Shown: positions 1 through 11,981 of the stretch, piece by piece
Layout of the letters: each line of letters opens with the position of its first letter
How positions within the stretch are numbered: the first letter of the stretch is position 1
NCBI GenBank assembly: GCA_003971905.1
Contig: RSEE01000019.1
Location: 682,001 to 746,000, forward strand
Reading direction: 5' to 3'
Length of the DNA: 64,000 bases
Origin: Moniliella sp. 'wahieum'
Taxonomy: Eukaryota; Basidiomycota; Moniliellomycetes; Moniliellales; Moniliellaceae
Notes under the pieces: generated by a model
Database searches by the model: none
Told to the model about the DNA's origin: nothing
What the model saw: only the letters and a program-made list of their open reading frames with translations
Position numbers and translations under genes: made by a program

Positions 1-511
1 CCTCGCATCAGCCGTCGCCGCAGCCTCCACCGGTGATTCATCGCCGATCGCCTGCTGGTGCAGAGCTGCCGTGCCGCTCGCCGGAAAAAAGAGGAGGGCA
101 CTGCGCCAGCCTGGCAGTAGTGGGCCCTGCACGGCCGGACAACACAGGCGCCATGCTGTTCTTCCTCCCGCCGAGCCGAATAGCCCATCCGCACAGGGGC
201 AGTCTACGGCAGCTGAGTGCGACAACAGGGACGACTGCCCCTCTGCCCGCGCGGCTTCTTTCTGCGGGCCAGGCGGCCGGCGTGGCTGAGCGCTGACATG
301 CTGGACTTGGGATAGCACGCGTCGGTCGTCAGTACTCAGTAGCTGGGTGGAGCCTGAGACCTGCCTGACTAGTGTGACTGGCGTGCGGGAGCTGCCCCGA
401 CGCAAACGCACGGGGTGCCCTCCGTCTTTTCCCTTCCATCACCACCACCACCTCCCATCACCCCCTCCACCACCCCCTCCACCACCCCCTCCTCCTCGTC
501 CTCCCTCTCCC
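1..511. other. Left-edge non-coding sequence and upstream region of the KRE6-like gene
   Basis: No recognisable gene. The stretch ends in a pyrimidine-rich block (about 460-510) with repeated CACCCCCTCCAC-like units directly before the chosen ATG, as is common for fungal promoters and leaders. A copy of the recurring AGTACTCAG motif lies at 331-339, roughly 170 bases before the start codon. Confidence 0.5.
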
Positions 512-3038
512 ATGTCGCATGCGCCAGCACCAGAGGCGTACGACGAGGGCTCGTACGACCCTTATGCCCACACTCTCTACGCAGACCATCCCCCCCCCGC
601 CAGCCATGCCGCCTCTTTCTCCGCCTCCAGCACCCCGCTCGACGCCCTGCAGCAGGTGCGGCTGCAGCAGCTGCATACCCGCAAGCGTTCTGGCTGGATC
701 GCCGATGCCGACATCGCCTCTCCCATTATGGGCTTCGAAACGTTGCGCGACCAAAAGGACGGCTCAGAGTCACCCCCCGAAAAGTGGGCAGATGGCCTGG
801 TTACCCTCCCTCGCAGACCGACTTGTCCAAAAAGGGCGTCAGCCCCGATGTTTCCACCTCCCTCCTATTCTCCCTCTCATTCCTATGGCGGTGTCTTCCT
901 TTCTCCGGGGCAATCCGTCTCTGGGTTGGGCATCCAGACAAATGCCTTGCCTGGTGCATCATCCAGCTGTCCAGCCCGTCGAGTGCAACCTGTGTTTCTT
1001 CCCCCTTCAAGGAAGGAGCCAGCGTGTTCGGATCTGCGTCACGGTACGGGATGGTAGACCCCAACATGCAAAACAACGCGCTCCTTTACAATGATCTCGC
1101 CGACCTGGATGATGACCTGCACCGCCTTGGCCCGGACGATGCCAAATATGCCAACAAGAACAAAGGGATCAGTGCTCGTGGTGTGGTCAACCTTGGCACC
1201 CTGATCGTCCTGATCCTTGGGTTACTGATGCTGTTTGCTGGCTACCCGATTCTTACCGCCTTCTCCACCAAGCACGACTCGCTGGGTGCCTATGGCCTAG
1301 GCGGGACCAACGGTTCAGGCCAAGTGTCCAGCATTCCGGGCGTCGCACCACCTTGATCGACCCCGACACGCCCCAGGAAGCCTACACTCGCCCCGCCGCC
1401 TTCGGCTCGGGCACGATGAACCTCGTCTTTTCGGACGAGTTCAACACCCCCGGCCGCAGCTTTACCCGGGCGATGATGCGTTTTGGGAAGCCGTGGACCT
1501 GCACTATTGGGCTACCAACAACTATGAATGGTACGACCCAGCGGCAGTTACCACGGCCAATGGTGCGCTGCAGCTGACGCTGAGCCAGCACCCGGAGCAC
1601 AACCTCAACTTCCGCGGCGGCATGATTCAAACGTGGAACAAGTTTTGCTTTACGGGTGGCGTGTTGGTCGTCAGTGTTCGTCTGCCGGGTAAGGCTAAGG
1701 TGGCTGGTCTCTGGCCTGCAGTGTGGCTTATGGGCAATCTGGGCCGCGCTGGTTACGGTGCGACCCTCGAGGGCACGTGGCCCTACAGCTACGTACGACG
1801 CGTGCGATGTGGGTACCTTGCCCAACCAGACCGACCCAGTGACGATGCTACCCGACACAACCGAGCTTGGAAATTGCGGTTTCAACCAAAAACACTTTAC
1901 CAAGTCGCTCTCTTTCCTCCCTGGCCAGCGTCTGTCAGCATGTACCTGCCCTGGCGATGACCATCCGGGACCGCAGTTCCCCAACGGATCCTATGCGGGC
2001 CGTATGGCCCCTGAGATTGATCTGTTCGAAGCTCAGGTTTCGTCCGATGGTATGACTGTCTCTCAGTCGGGGCAGTTTGCTCCTTACAAGTACGTTTTCC
2101 TTTTCTTTTTTGCTTCATACCTCTTGGAAGACTGACATTTTTTGGTGTGGTGGCAGTGCCTACTACCGCCCCATGGCCCCGCCCATGCTGCTCAACCCAA
2201 AGGCGATCGCCAACTCCTACACGGGAGAAATTACCCAGCAGAGCATGTCGGGCGTGACACCGACGGATCAGCAAGGTGTCCAGTACTTGCCCGACAACTC
2301 GACTGGTATTTTTACGGAGTACGCGGTCGAGTACCAAGCCGGCCACGGCGGGTACATCCAATGGGAAGCGAGCGGCCAGCCCGCGTGGCGTCTTACGCCC
2401 GAGCAATTGGCTCCCCCCGGTTCGCTCAAATTTCCGAACGCCCCATCCCGCCCGAACCAATGTACATCCTCGCCAATGTGGGCATCTCGCAAAACTTTGG
2501 CACGCCATCCTGGAACGAGCTCATGTGGCCGTCGACGATGGAAATCGACTTTGTGCGGGTGTACCAGCCGGCAGGCAAGACCAACATTGGTTGTGACCCG
2601 CCCGACTATCCCACCGCGGCCTATATCAATCGCCACCTTGAAGCGTACACCAACCCCAACTACACCCTCTGGGGCGGTGGCCAGGGCGGCTATGGCGCCG
2701 ACTGGCCCCGCAACCGGCTCAATCCGGGCGGCTGCAGCGCTACCGTGTCCAAGAACCCGGGCAGCCCCACCCGACCAGTGCCCAAGGCCCGCGCCTACCC
2801 CTCGTCTAAGATTGGCAACAACCAGCCCCAGTGCGATGTCTCGGCTTGGACAAGGGACACTCGCAACACTAAGTATGGCACCGATTTGCTTTCGTCTGCC
2901 CCTCCCCATCTCCTCATCTCCTCATTGCCCCATCTCCTCGTCGTCCTATCTCCCCATCTCGTCATTGCCCCATCTCCCCGTCTCCCCACTGATCCCCCCC
3001 ATCTTCCCAACATCTGCCCATCTGCCCATCTCCCGTAA
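512..3038 (+). CDS. KRE6: KRE6/SKN1-like beta-glucan synthesis-associated protein (GH16 fold)
   Basis: Type II membrane protein of the secretory pathway or cell surface needed for beta-1,6-glucan assembly in the fungal wall. The ATG at 512 opens a Ser/Pro-rich cytosolic tail. A single membrane anchor follows (GTLIVLILGLLMLFAGYP, about 1195-1250), then the SKN1/KRE6 lumenal domain with FSDEFNTPG, HYWATNNYEWYDP, LWPAVWLMGN, the GH16 acidic signature PEIDLFEAQ (about 2011-2037), MYILANVGIS and a C-terminal WPSTMEIDFVRVYQP. One intron is clear at 2090-2156 (GTACGT donor, CTGAC branch, CAG acceptor). The frame changes near 970-1020, 1350, 1460, 1785 and 2420; four of the five have the direction of a lost base. 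The C-terminus after about 2850 runs into low-complexity CCCATCTCC repeats, so the stop at 3036-3038 is uncertain. Identity is firm; Kre6 versus Skn1 cannot be separated. Confidence 0.9.
2903..3033. repeat. Degenerate CATCTCC-type pyrimidine repeat
   Basis: Tandem but imperfect units of CCCATCTCCTC and CCCATCTGCC overlap the predicted KRE6-like C-terminus. The peptide it would encode is low complexity and not shared with the family, so this may be 3' untranslated sequence reached by reading through a frame error. Confidence 0.6.
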
Positions 3039-3993
3039 TATCTCATCTCCCTCATCCCGACTCTCCCACTTTCCTGCTGGAAAGGAGGGTCAGGTCATTT
3101 CAGGGCCGGGGTATATCTCGCCGTGCGAACCTTTGTTCGCCTCCTGCTCCGTTCTGTCGCTTTCGCGTTGTCATGGTCGTCCAATGTCGTGTTTCCCCCC
3201 TCCCCTCTGTGTGCTGCTTTCGTTGGCTGGTGAGGTCCTTCAAGTCTTCTCCCTCTCCACGGACCGCATGCCCACCCATTCTTATGGTCCTTGCCCCCTC
3301 TGTCTCCCCCATATCTCCCCCCTGGTCTGGTCCGTTCCCGCCAACGGCTACATGTGCATTCCTCCTCTCTAGCATCGCCTTCCTGCGCCAACGATCCTTT
3401 CGGTTGCGCGCTCTTCTAACGTGCATACGAACCAGGCATGGGAGCACACGAGAGGGAAGAGGGAAGAGGAAGTCCAGGGTATAGTATCTATAGTTCCCCT
3501 TCGGTCGCCTGTTGGCCACCATATACCCACCCCGGCACTACCGCGCCTTTCGTCCAGGTTCTGGTTGTGTGCGTGTCATATATCATACAGCGGCAACCGT
3601 ATTATCCCATTGCACGCAGCACAACCACCACACCAACCGTATTTTATAGTGCTTCAAGTGTCCTCGTCAGGACTCAGTATAGCCACAGTATACTCAGTTG
3701 GCGGCTCCTAAGTCCGCGCTCGTTACATTAACGTTCAGCGAATCATTCCAGGTAGAGTGCAGATCATCGGAGCTGGGAGAACGAGGCAGCTTGCCGAAGT
3801 AAGAGAGGCTCGTTTCTTTAGTTCTCCTCCTCGGGATACCTTTGCCAAGATAAGTCGTCCAGTATTTTTGAAGCACAGCGTACCAACACGCGTCACAACG
3901 CGCCGTACAAACGTGTGATGCTTGCACACAGGTGCGAGGGATCGGACATCACCCTATCACATTGCCCTGGCGAACACATGTTTCTGGGTGGTG

Positions 3994-4029
3994 CGGTAAT
4001 CGGTAACCGGTAACCGGTAACGCGGTAAC
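3994..4029. repeat. CGGTAAC heptamer array
   Basis: Four consecutive 7-base units (CGGTAAT then three CGGTAAC) occupy 3994-4021, followed by GCGGTAAC. It is intergenic. It is one of several 7-bp-unit arrays in the window. Confidence 0.9.
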
Positions 4030-5651
4030 GGGGCGTGGATCCAGACCCTGCGGCTGCTCAGTGGTACACTATAGTGCCTATAGTAACGACGAACTAAGAT
4101 ATAGGACAAGGCACCACACGCTTATTAGCTCTTCAGAATCTCATGTCCAACTGAAGCGAAGAGGCACTCTGCGGATGCGCTCCTTCGCCCTTCGCCATCC
4201 AACCACCTCGCCGGTCCTCCTGCCAACCCCACTGCAGGATCGCGTGGGGGCGGCTACCACCCACATTGTCGGCCCCCCACGTCGCGAGGAGCAGTGGTGG
4301 TGGTGCTCATCGATCATCCCAGGCTGAGGAGCGGCACAGAGGACAGGCAGGACGCCGCACGACAGGTACCTGTGTCAACAACGCCGCTGTGTCACGCATG
4401 TACCTGATCACCGACCACGCATCACGCATCCCCCTCCGTGCCCTATCCGCCTCTCCCCGATTTTCGCCGGTTGGATCTGGATCTGACGCGGACGGGCGCC
4501 TCTCCGCTCTGGTCATAGAACCATCATCGATCCACTGTCAACGTTCAACTTGAACGTTGTCAACATCATCCACAACAACTCTCTTTGTTACCATGTGCCC
4601 CAGAGCGGCGCAGGGCGGCGCCCCTCTGCTAGCACCATATGGGACCAATGCTCTCGGTTGGATCATCGATAAGAGGGTAGTATGATATTCTGGCCTATAG
4701 CTTACCCCCAAAGCTCGCATCGCCGTACACGTGTTGGTTGCTTCGTTGCTCACGCTCCCACATCACATGTCACAGCCGCTCACACCGAACACTCAGTACT
4801 CACACGCGCACAGCGCTCACACGTCCCTGGCCCTCTGCCACTTCTCCTGCCCACGGCCCCCTGGCTCTTGATGCACAGTAGTGTTGCGCGTGCTGTAGGA
4901 TAATGCGGTATCTCAGCTTGCTGGTGAACTTCACCGGTTGGGTGACGGAAAGAAGGAGGGTCATCCGGTCATTAATCACGCAACGGTAGGTCTGAAGCTT
5001 CTCAAGCCTTCTAAAGGGTGTGATCCACAATAGAAAAGCTAGGAGAGCAATTTAGGTCATATGCACTCAGTACTCAACATGCTGAATCCATGTTTTGCTC
5101 CCCCTGAGCCTGAGGCCTGAGGCTTTGGCCGAAGTTTCGGCTCTGTCCGAGCTGAGTGTTTTTGCAAAGGCCGAGCAGTCTGCCCGTTGGTCTGTACGAG
5201 TGTCCATATGTCAGGAAGCGGGCCGGGAGGCGGGAGGGCGGACGGACGGAGAGGGTGTGACGTGTGGGTGTGTGTGACGGGTGATGGGCGGGGGGGCAGT
5301 GCGCTGCGAGTGCTCTCACAGGATCTCAGATCTGCGTCTCTGCAGCCGGCCGTCGGGCGGCGCAGGGTGGCGCACCGGCTTGGAGGCGGGTCTCCCGCCA
5401 CTGCTAAGCCGGCTTGAGGAGGCTGCCGCACTGGGCCACTGCGCCAGCCCATTCGCCCTTCGCCTGCTGTCGGCGGCTCGCGGCTGGGCTGCTGCTGGCT
5501 GCTGCTGGGCTCCACCTCTCCGAGACCAGGACCCTGCAGCAGGTGCCTCAGGCACAGCCCACCAGCGCCCAGCGATGCGTCGGCACTCCAGGCACCCCCC
5601 CCCCCTCACTCTCCCCACTGCGCCCGTGTGCCACTGCCCCCAAGGCGAATG

Positions 5652-5658
5652 TATATAA
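5652..5658 (+). promoter_or_regulatory. Probable TATA box of the exo-glucanase gene
   Basis: TATATAA lies about 130 bases before the ATG at 5787, a normal distance for a fungal TATA element given a short leader. It is supported only by sequence and position. Confidence 0.45.
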
Positions 5659-5786
5659 CGCTGGCCTCGCGAAGCGGCTCGCAAGAAAACTGGCTGCCAG
5701 TTGGGTTTGTTGGCCCGGTCTCCGTTCCATCCATCCATCCATCCCACCCACCTCCATCTCACACTCGCTTGCGCACCCCCCCGCAC

Positions 5787-7902
5787 ATGCAGACCGCCCC
5801 TCAACAGGCCAGCCGCAGCCGTACTGGCACTCCGGCCCCAACCCCGACCCCGACACCACCTCTACCCCCCTCACCCATCCAGCCTTTGGGGGGGGCGGAC
5901 AACCCGCCTCCAGCTGCATATCCTGCTGTGTGTCATTCGGACTGCCTCTCCATCCTCTCCAGCACCACACTATGTTGTTAACCCCCTACTTCTGCTTCTC
6001 TTCTCTTGTTGATGGCCAGGGGCCATACGCGTATGCCGCTTCGTCCTATGACACGCAACAGATGTACCAAAGCACACCGCATTATACCGTCCCCCCAATG
6101 ATGAGCCCGGTGAAACCGAGCAACACGTTCCGGTCCGGAAACCGAGGTTGCCCAAGATGACCACCATTTCTTCTCGATCGGGGCTACGGCAACAACCAAA
6201 AAGGCGGTCTGTATGGTGTCCCTGTGACCTTTGATGACGACCCAATCGGCTACATGAAGAGCAACCCCAAACACGTTGGTGCCTTTGCCATCCTTTTGCT
6301 CTTTCGGCGGTCTCATGGTGCTTGGCATCACGCTGGGTGAGATCCTGCCCAACAAGCGGCCGTCAAGGCCCGCTTGCCAACTGGAACCCTCAAGCTGCGC
6401 AAGATCTACCGTCGGAGGTGGATCCGCTGCCTTTTGGGACGCGAGCGACCCCAACAATAAGATCATTGGTGTCTCGCTGGGCGGCCACTTTTCCTGGAGC
6501 GGTGGATGAACGAGGACTGGTTTACTTCTACGCGCCAATGCACTTGACGAGTGGTCGTTTGTCGAGACGCTGGGCGCAGAAAAGGCCAAGGAGGTGCTGG
6601 AGGAACACTGGTCCACCTGTGTTGTGTTGAAAGCGACCTGGATCTCATGCAGGCCCATGGCATTATTACCATCTTCGGATCCCCTGGTTTCTGGACCCTC
6701 ATCCCGACGAAGGAACGAGCCGTATGTCAACTCGACCCAGCTTGTTCACCTCAACAAATCCTCGGTTGGCTCTACAAGCGCGGCATGCGCGCCTTGATTG
6801 ATGTGCATGCGATGCCTGGGTCTCAAGTAAGTCTTCTTCTTCCCTCCCCCCCACTCCTTATCTGCATACAGGGATTTGCTTGGTTTCGTCGTTGTCGTCG
6901 TTGGTTGAAACAGATCCGACTGACTCGCTCCTGTGTCTCGCACTTTTCAGTCGGGCGACCAGAGCAGCGGCCACATTGGCGCCTCTGACTGGTTCAACTC
7001 TACCAACCAAGCGCGTGGCCTGACGACGGTCAAAATCTCATCTCGTGGATTTCGACCAACCAGTTCCGATCGGTCACTCGGGTGTGTCGCCAGTGAACGA
7101 GCCGATTGGGGTGTCGTTGGGTAACCCAGAGCGAGTGCAGATTACCCAGCAATTTTACGAACAGGTCTACCTTTGCTCCTGGCCGCCAACTTGCCCATGT
7201 ACTTCCACATGCGTTTGTACCCGACCCCACCAGTTCTGGGCCCCCTTTGCGCGGGCAAGAACGCTTCCATGTTGGTCCTCAACGACAACCCCTACCCTGG
7301 CTACTTTCCCGCTCAATCCAACCAAACGTTGATGGACACGCGCGTGTGCCAGGACATCCTCCCGTCCCTCCACTTCCCGTTCCACCGCCAAGACCGAGGG
7401 TCCTCGCTAGCGGCCTGACCGACCCCGCGTGGAACGCACACTACTTTGCCACCCAGGCCGCCACGTACGCATGGCAGGCCGGCTGGTTCTTTTGGAACTG
7501 GCGCATGGAAAACTCGACCGTGCCAGCATGGGAGGGTCGAACGGCAGAGGCCGACCTAACCCAGATGCAATACTCTTTCCAATGGCTCGCCCAGACGGGC
7601 ATTGTCCCGCTCGCCAACCAGACCAGCCAGACGGGCACCCCGAACCAAGGCAAGGCCTACCTCGAAGCTCTGCCCAATGTGTGCGGCGCGATGCGCGACG
7701 TTACGTATGCCCCACCGGCGCCCCGGCGCAACCGTCCGCCCTGCACCCCTCGGCGCGCGCCTGCCACGGCCCATCACCGGCACCTGCGTGGGTTCACCAG
7801 CTAAAACGGTCACGTTGGGCGTCTACTCTTACGGCACCGACCTGCCATGCCCAACTGGCGCTTTCGCGCCCACAGCGCTTCTCTCTCTCTCTTTCTCTCT
7901 AG
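5787..7902 (+). CDS. Membrane-anchored exo-1,3-beta-glucanase (GH5)
   Basis: Hydrolyses beta-1,3-glucan ends, working at the cell surface in wall remodelling. The ATG at 5787 starts a Pro/Thr-rich cytosolic tail; an intron ending at 6019 leads to a Tyr/Gln-rich stretch, then a membrane segment around 6265-6340 (SFGGLMVLGITLGEIL), giving a type II topology. GH5 landmarks follow: IIGVSLGGHF, RGMRALIDVHAMPGSQ, the acid/base motif NEPIG (Glu codon 7099-7101), LNDNPYPGYFPAQSNQT and GWFFWNWRMEN. The nucleophile block is not in one frame, but an EWS-like sequence is readable at about 7396-7415 across two apparent missing bases. A second intron is 6827-6950 (GTAAGT, CTGAC, CAG). At least six frame changes are present. 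The end is uncertain: frames close at 7804 and 7902. Confidence 0.85.
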
Positions 7903-9005
7903 TATATCTATCTATCGTTTTTTTCATGCCACACGTATTCCCTCTTTTGCCTCCCTTTTGCTGTGCTCGTCTCTCCTTCGTGTCCATGATCTTTTTCTGG
8001 CGGGATTTGGGGCTGTGCATGCATGCTCTTGCCTCGATCGAATATACGCCCATGCACACATCGGTTTACTACTCGGTGCCCGCGCTCGAGGTACACAGAC
8101 ACAGATTCACGGCGTGTGGTTTTCTTGGTCTTTGGTATGGACTTGAATGATTGGATCGTAACGCGGTAAAAGGTGGCACAACAAAGAAGGCCTACAAGGG
8201 TCGTGTGTCGAAGAGGTGTGGAGAGATCTACCATGATGCAGTCCCTTCCGGTCGTATATGCAGCAGTTCCAGACGTTTTCCACCGCTTGTTGCTCGTGAA
8301 CGCTGCCTGTTCAAGGTGGATTCAAGCTGTGCCCATGGGGGCACCGGCGGGGTAGAGATGCATACGCATAGAGGCTATATCTATCGCCCACAGTTGCTCA
8401 TAAGTAGTGGCATGTTTTGCCACGGTCTCTCCAACGCCCAGGCTCCGCCCTCTCCCTCTAATGGAGAGAAATTGCTTGGGCTTATATATGCTGCAGTCTC
8501 TGTCCTGCGCCCATTAGAACGATGGGCTGGATGTGGTCTGCCTCCTGCTCGTGCATCTATGGCGAGGTTATGGTTCTCATATGAAGGCCCAAATGGATCA
8601 TAAAGCGATGAGGGGGACAGGGGGATGGCGTACAAGGACCGCGGCAGGCCCGCACCTCTTCTCCAATGGTGTGCAGGCGCGGTCCTCGGTGGCCTGCTGT
8701 GGGGAAAAGAGGCAGAAGAAGAACAATAGCAACCGTACGCATCGTTCTCCCTCCAAAGCGCGCCAATCTGGTACAACAGAGACGGCCCGGAAGGAAGGAA
8801 CGGATGGGGGGGGGCGGGGAAGGGATGAAAGGACGCAATGTGGTGCATGTGGTGCATGTGGTGATTGCGTTGCCATATGGGAAAGCAAGTAACGCCCAAA
8901 AAGAGAGTAACGCCCAAAAAGTGTGTTGAGAGAGTTCAGAACAAGCAGGAGCAGAAGCAAAAGGATGATGCATAGGAAAACAGCAGTAGCGAGTGTGATC
9001 CCAGA
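7903..9005. other. Convergent intergenic region
   Basis: It lies between the 3' ends of the exo-glucanase and the multicopper oxidase. No gene is supported. It has CT-rich tracts after 7880 and a 17-base direct repeat (AGTAACGCCCAAAAAG) at about 8888-8921. Confidence 0.5.
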
Positions 9006-11981
9006 TCACAGCTCGTCCAGCCCAATCTTGCCCTCGTCCACGTACGGCGGACGCGCATGCGGGTAGTTGCGGGCCCAAGCTGGCACCACGCTAGCGTTGA
9101 ACTCGCCTTCTTTAAAGACGACCGCCATACCACTGCATGCAGCAAAGAGAAGAGGGGAAGGGAGGGGGTAGGAGTCAGCAAACACCATACCACAAGAATC
9201 AGAATCTCTTTCTGGCGCAGGAGCATGATATAGGGCCCCAATCCAACAACAACAACGTACCTCTGATGGTGGGCGATCAGGTGGCAGTGCATGAGAGTCG
9301 CCCCGGGCTTGACCACATAGTGGCGTGTGACAGCGTAGCCTCCCACGGGCACCATCCACGAATCGCGCTTGGGCGGGTTAACCAGGTTGACGCCCGATTG
9401 GTTCCGGTCCGCCGCCGCGGCCGGCACGTCGGCCCAGGTAAACCGTTTGCCCCGCTCATACGCCAAGACCCAGACGGGGTTCTGGTGCTTGTGGATGGGG
9501 TGGGCAACGTCGGCAAAGTCGCCGTTGCCCAAGTCTTCAAAGATAATGTCCACCACCTTGCCCACCTCGACGTTGAGAATGGTCGGCTTGGGGTCGCGAG
9601 CTGGGTCGTGGCGCTGATAGAGGATCGGGGTGGCTTGGTAATTGAGACTGTTGAACGGGACCTGGTTCAAGGCCCAGCTCACCGCGTTGGTCTCATTGAT
9701 CGTCACACGGAACGTGTAATCAGCCTTGCCCTGGGGCGGCGCATGCGACGGGAACGGAGCCAGCGCAGCGTCCGACTGCGCCTTGGCGCCATTCAACAGC
9801 GCCCCATTGTAGCCCAGCCAGATCTTGGCCTGGCCCTGGGGCGGCAACGAGTTGGTCACGGGGCCATCGGCCGCGGTCCAGCCATTGGACCACTTGGCCG
9901 GCGCCTGCGGCAGCGCATTGACACTACCGTCGTTGCTCTTGACGTAGGGCTGGACCGACATGGCCGGGTTGGACACAGCCACCGCAGGGTAGTCCAACTC
10001 TGCGCCCTCGGCACCGGGAAATTGGTTAATCACCTTACCGCCCCGGGCCCGTTTTTGCTGGGGCGACGCTGGGAAGCATCGCCGGCTTGCTGAGCATTGT
10101 GAGACGGAGAAGGCGTAGGGGCGGGAGGTGGGTTGCCCTTAGAGGGAGGTGGGCCGCCCTTCGAGCCCGGATGGCCCGATGGCTTTTGGACGGTTTGGGC
10201 GGTGGGTGGGCATGACCCCCGTTGTGGCTGGCGCTCGGGTTCGGGCTCGGGGGCGCTCCGCCTCCATGGCTCGTCACATCCACGTCAAACACGGCGTAAC
10301 CCGAGGCGATTTGCTCGCGCGAATGGCACAGCGCAGCACGGATGGTGTACTGGCCCTTGGGCTGGTCCAAGCGAACCAGAACGGTTTGGCGCATGCCAAT
10401 CGACAGGTCGACCACTTGCACCTCCTGAGGCTGGACAAAGGGTCCGTCGGATGCCACCACGTATTGCGTGTGTCTAGTCGCGGCCGAAGAAGAGAACGAA
10501 TGGGGGTTCAGTTTGGTCCTGGTCGTCGGGGACACACAAGCCAAGGAAGAACGACGTACCCATCAATGCTAAAGCACAGCTCATGCTGCGACGCCGTGTT
10601 GACCAAATGGAACGCCGCCCACTTTCCGTCGGCGGAGGCGTACTTGGACGCCGGGTACACGCCGTAGGCCGAGGTGGTGCTGGTGCATTCGCGCGGATTG
10701 ACGGGACAGGCGTATGGCACAAAGCCAGCGCGGGGGGGATGCACCCAGTCGGATCAAGTTTCGAACCGTCGTAGCCTTCGATCCCAGTCTTGGCTTGGGC
10801 AGCAAGGAAGCCGGCGGACGGGCATTGCATCCGGCCTTGCGAGTTGATCAAGACCGAGTCGACGCAGTACGGGTCTTGGCCTGTATAACGGTACCGAATC
10901 AGCGCCGAATCCACCGTCTCGTGTCGCCAGTCGTGCAGTTGAAGCACGCCCGCTCGACGGTACGCTTGCTCCATTGAGACTTGGTCGGCTTGGCTGCTGC
11001 TGATCTCTTTCCATGGACCTTGGGTGCTGGCACGCGGGTGAATCACAATCGAGCCACGCGCTCCGTCGGCATATCTCACATGGTATACATGTCAGCACCG
11101 TCCACCATCAAGAGAGAACCCACTATGGGTTTAGGACGACAGAAGATCACCACAGACGCCTCATCGCTGACATGCCGAGGGAGAAGACGAGTGTGGGAGG
11201 ACGGAAGGGTAGGGGATAGATATGTATATACGTACGTTCCACGCGCGTGCGAGTGGTACCAAAACGCGCCATACTGATGCGCTTGCCACGTATACGTGTA
11301 GTTGCCATAGGGAACAATGTTCCACTATACATAGCGTGGGGGGGGCATGGCAGACAACAGAAAACAGAGGGGGAAAACAAGTCAGCTTCTTCAGTATATA
11401 TACTTTACCTGGATGCACAGGGCCTCCGTTGGGTGCATGCGTAGGGTATTGGGATATCAGGGTAGGAAAAGGCGTACCTGAGTCACTCCTGGGACACCGT
11501 CATTGAAGGGCTTGAGCTCGATGCCGTGGAAGTGAAGGGTCATCTGGGATGGGTTGGAGTTGAAGGCATGAATGGTCACCGTGTCGCCCTCGGTGATCTC
11601 GATGGTCGGACCGGGGGTCTTGCCATTGATGGTGTCGGTCATGCGCCAGTATCCATCGGGGGCGAGCCAGCGCGGTTCCAGGACAAGGTTGTACTCGTGG
11701 GTGTGGCTGCCATCGGCGTTGGCCTTGACGGTGTGGAAGGGCCCAGAGGGATGGAGCAGGTCGGAGCGGGGACCAAAGAGCGTGTGGTCAATGGCGCGGA
11801 AGGCACGGGGGTGAGGGAGGCTGTTGCCGGCACGGGCGACAGGGGCGGCGGGAGCATGGTGGTGGCGGGCGTCGTGGTGTTTTCGATGGGACGCAGTGGC
11901 ATAGGGCAGGGTGGATAAAGCAGCCAGACCAGAGAGCAAGGCAAGGGCCTGGCTGGGGGTGGAGAAGAGGCCGAAATGCAT
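9006..11981 (-). CDS. Secreted multicopper oxidase (laccase/ferroxidase family)
   Basis: Blue copper oxidase that oxidises phenols or metal ions and reduces oxygen to water outside the cell. The ATG at 11981 opens a signal peptide (ALALLSGLAALSTLPYATA). Copper ligand motifs appear in order: TLHFHGIE, FWYHSHARGT, HPIHKHQNPVW and HCHLIAHHQSGM; the last residue is the type 1 axial position and is Met. Four introns join cleanly: 11325-11477, 11075-11235, 10474-10559 and 9133-9260, all with GTACG donors. Intron 9133-9260 splits the final copper motif. Spliced length is about 815 codons, long for the family because of a Pro/Ser/His-rich insert around 10030-10290. Frame changes occur near 10735 and 10035. 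The physiological substrate cannot be told from sequence; a pigment or iron role is possible. Confidence 0.9.

Larger units (their letters stand above)
3039..5786. other. Intergenic region, KRE6-like to exo-glucanase
   Basis: No ORF with family resemblance on either strand. It contains 3' flanking sequence of the KRE6-like gene, a CGGTAAC heptamer array, ACTCAGTACTCA motifs at about 4791-4803 and 5065-5077, an ATCGATCATCCC motif near 4308, a CCAT run near 5729-5745 and a TATA element shortly before the next gene. I looked for tRNA B-box sequences and saw none. Confidence 0.5.

Noticed and set aside
9137..10093. 318-codon plus-strand frame opposite the multicopper oxidase
   Set aside because: It is the antisense of a conserved, intron-containing gene whose copper motifs read clearly on the minus strand; no motif is seen in the antisense product.
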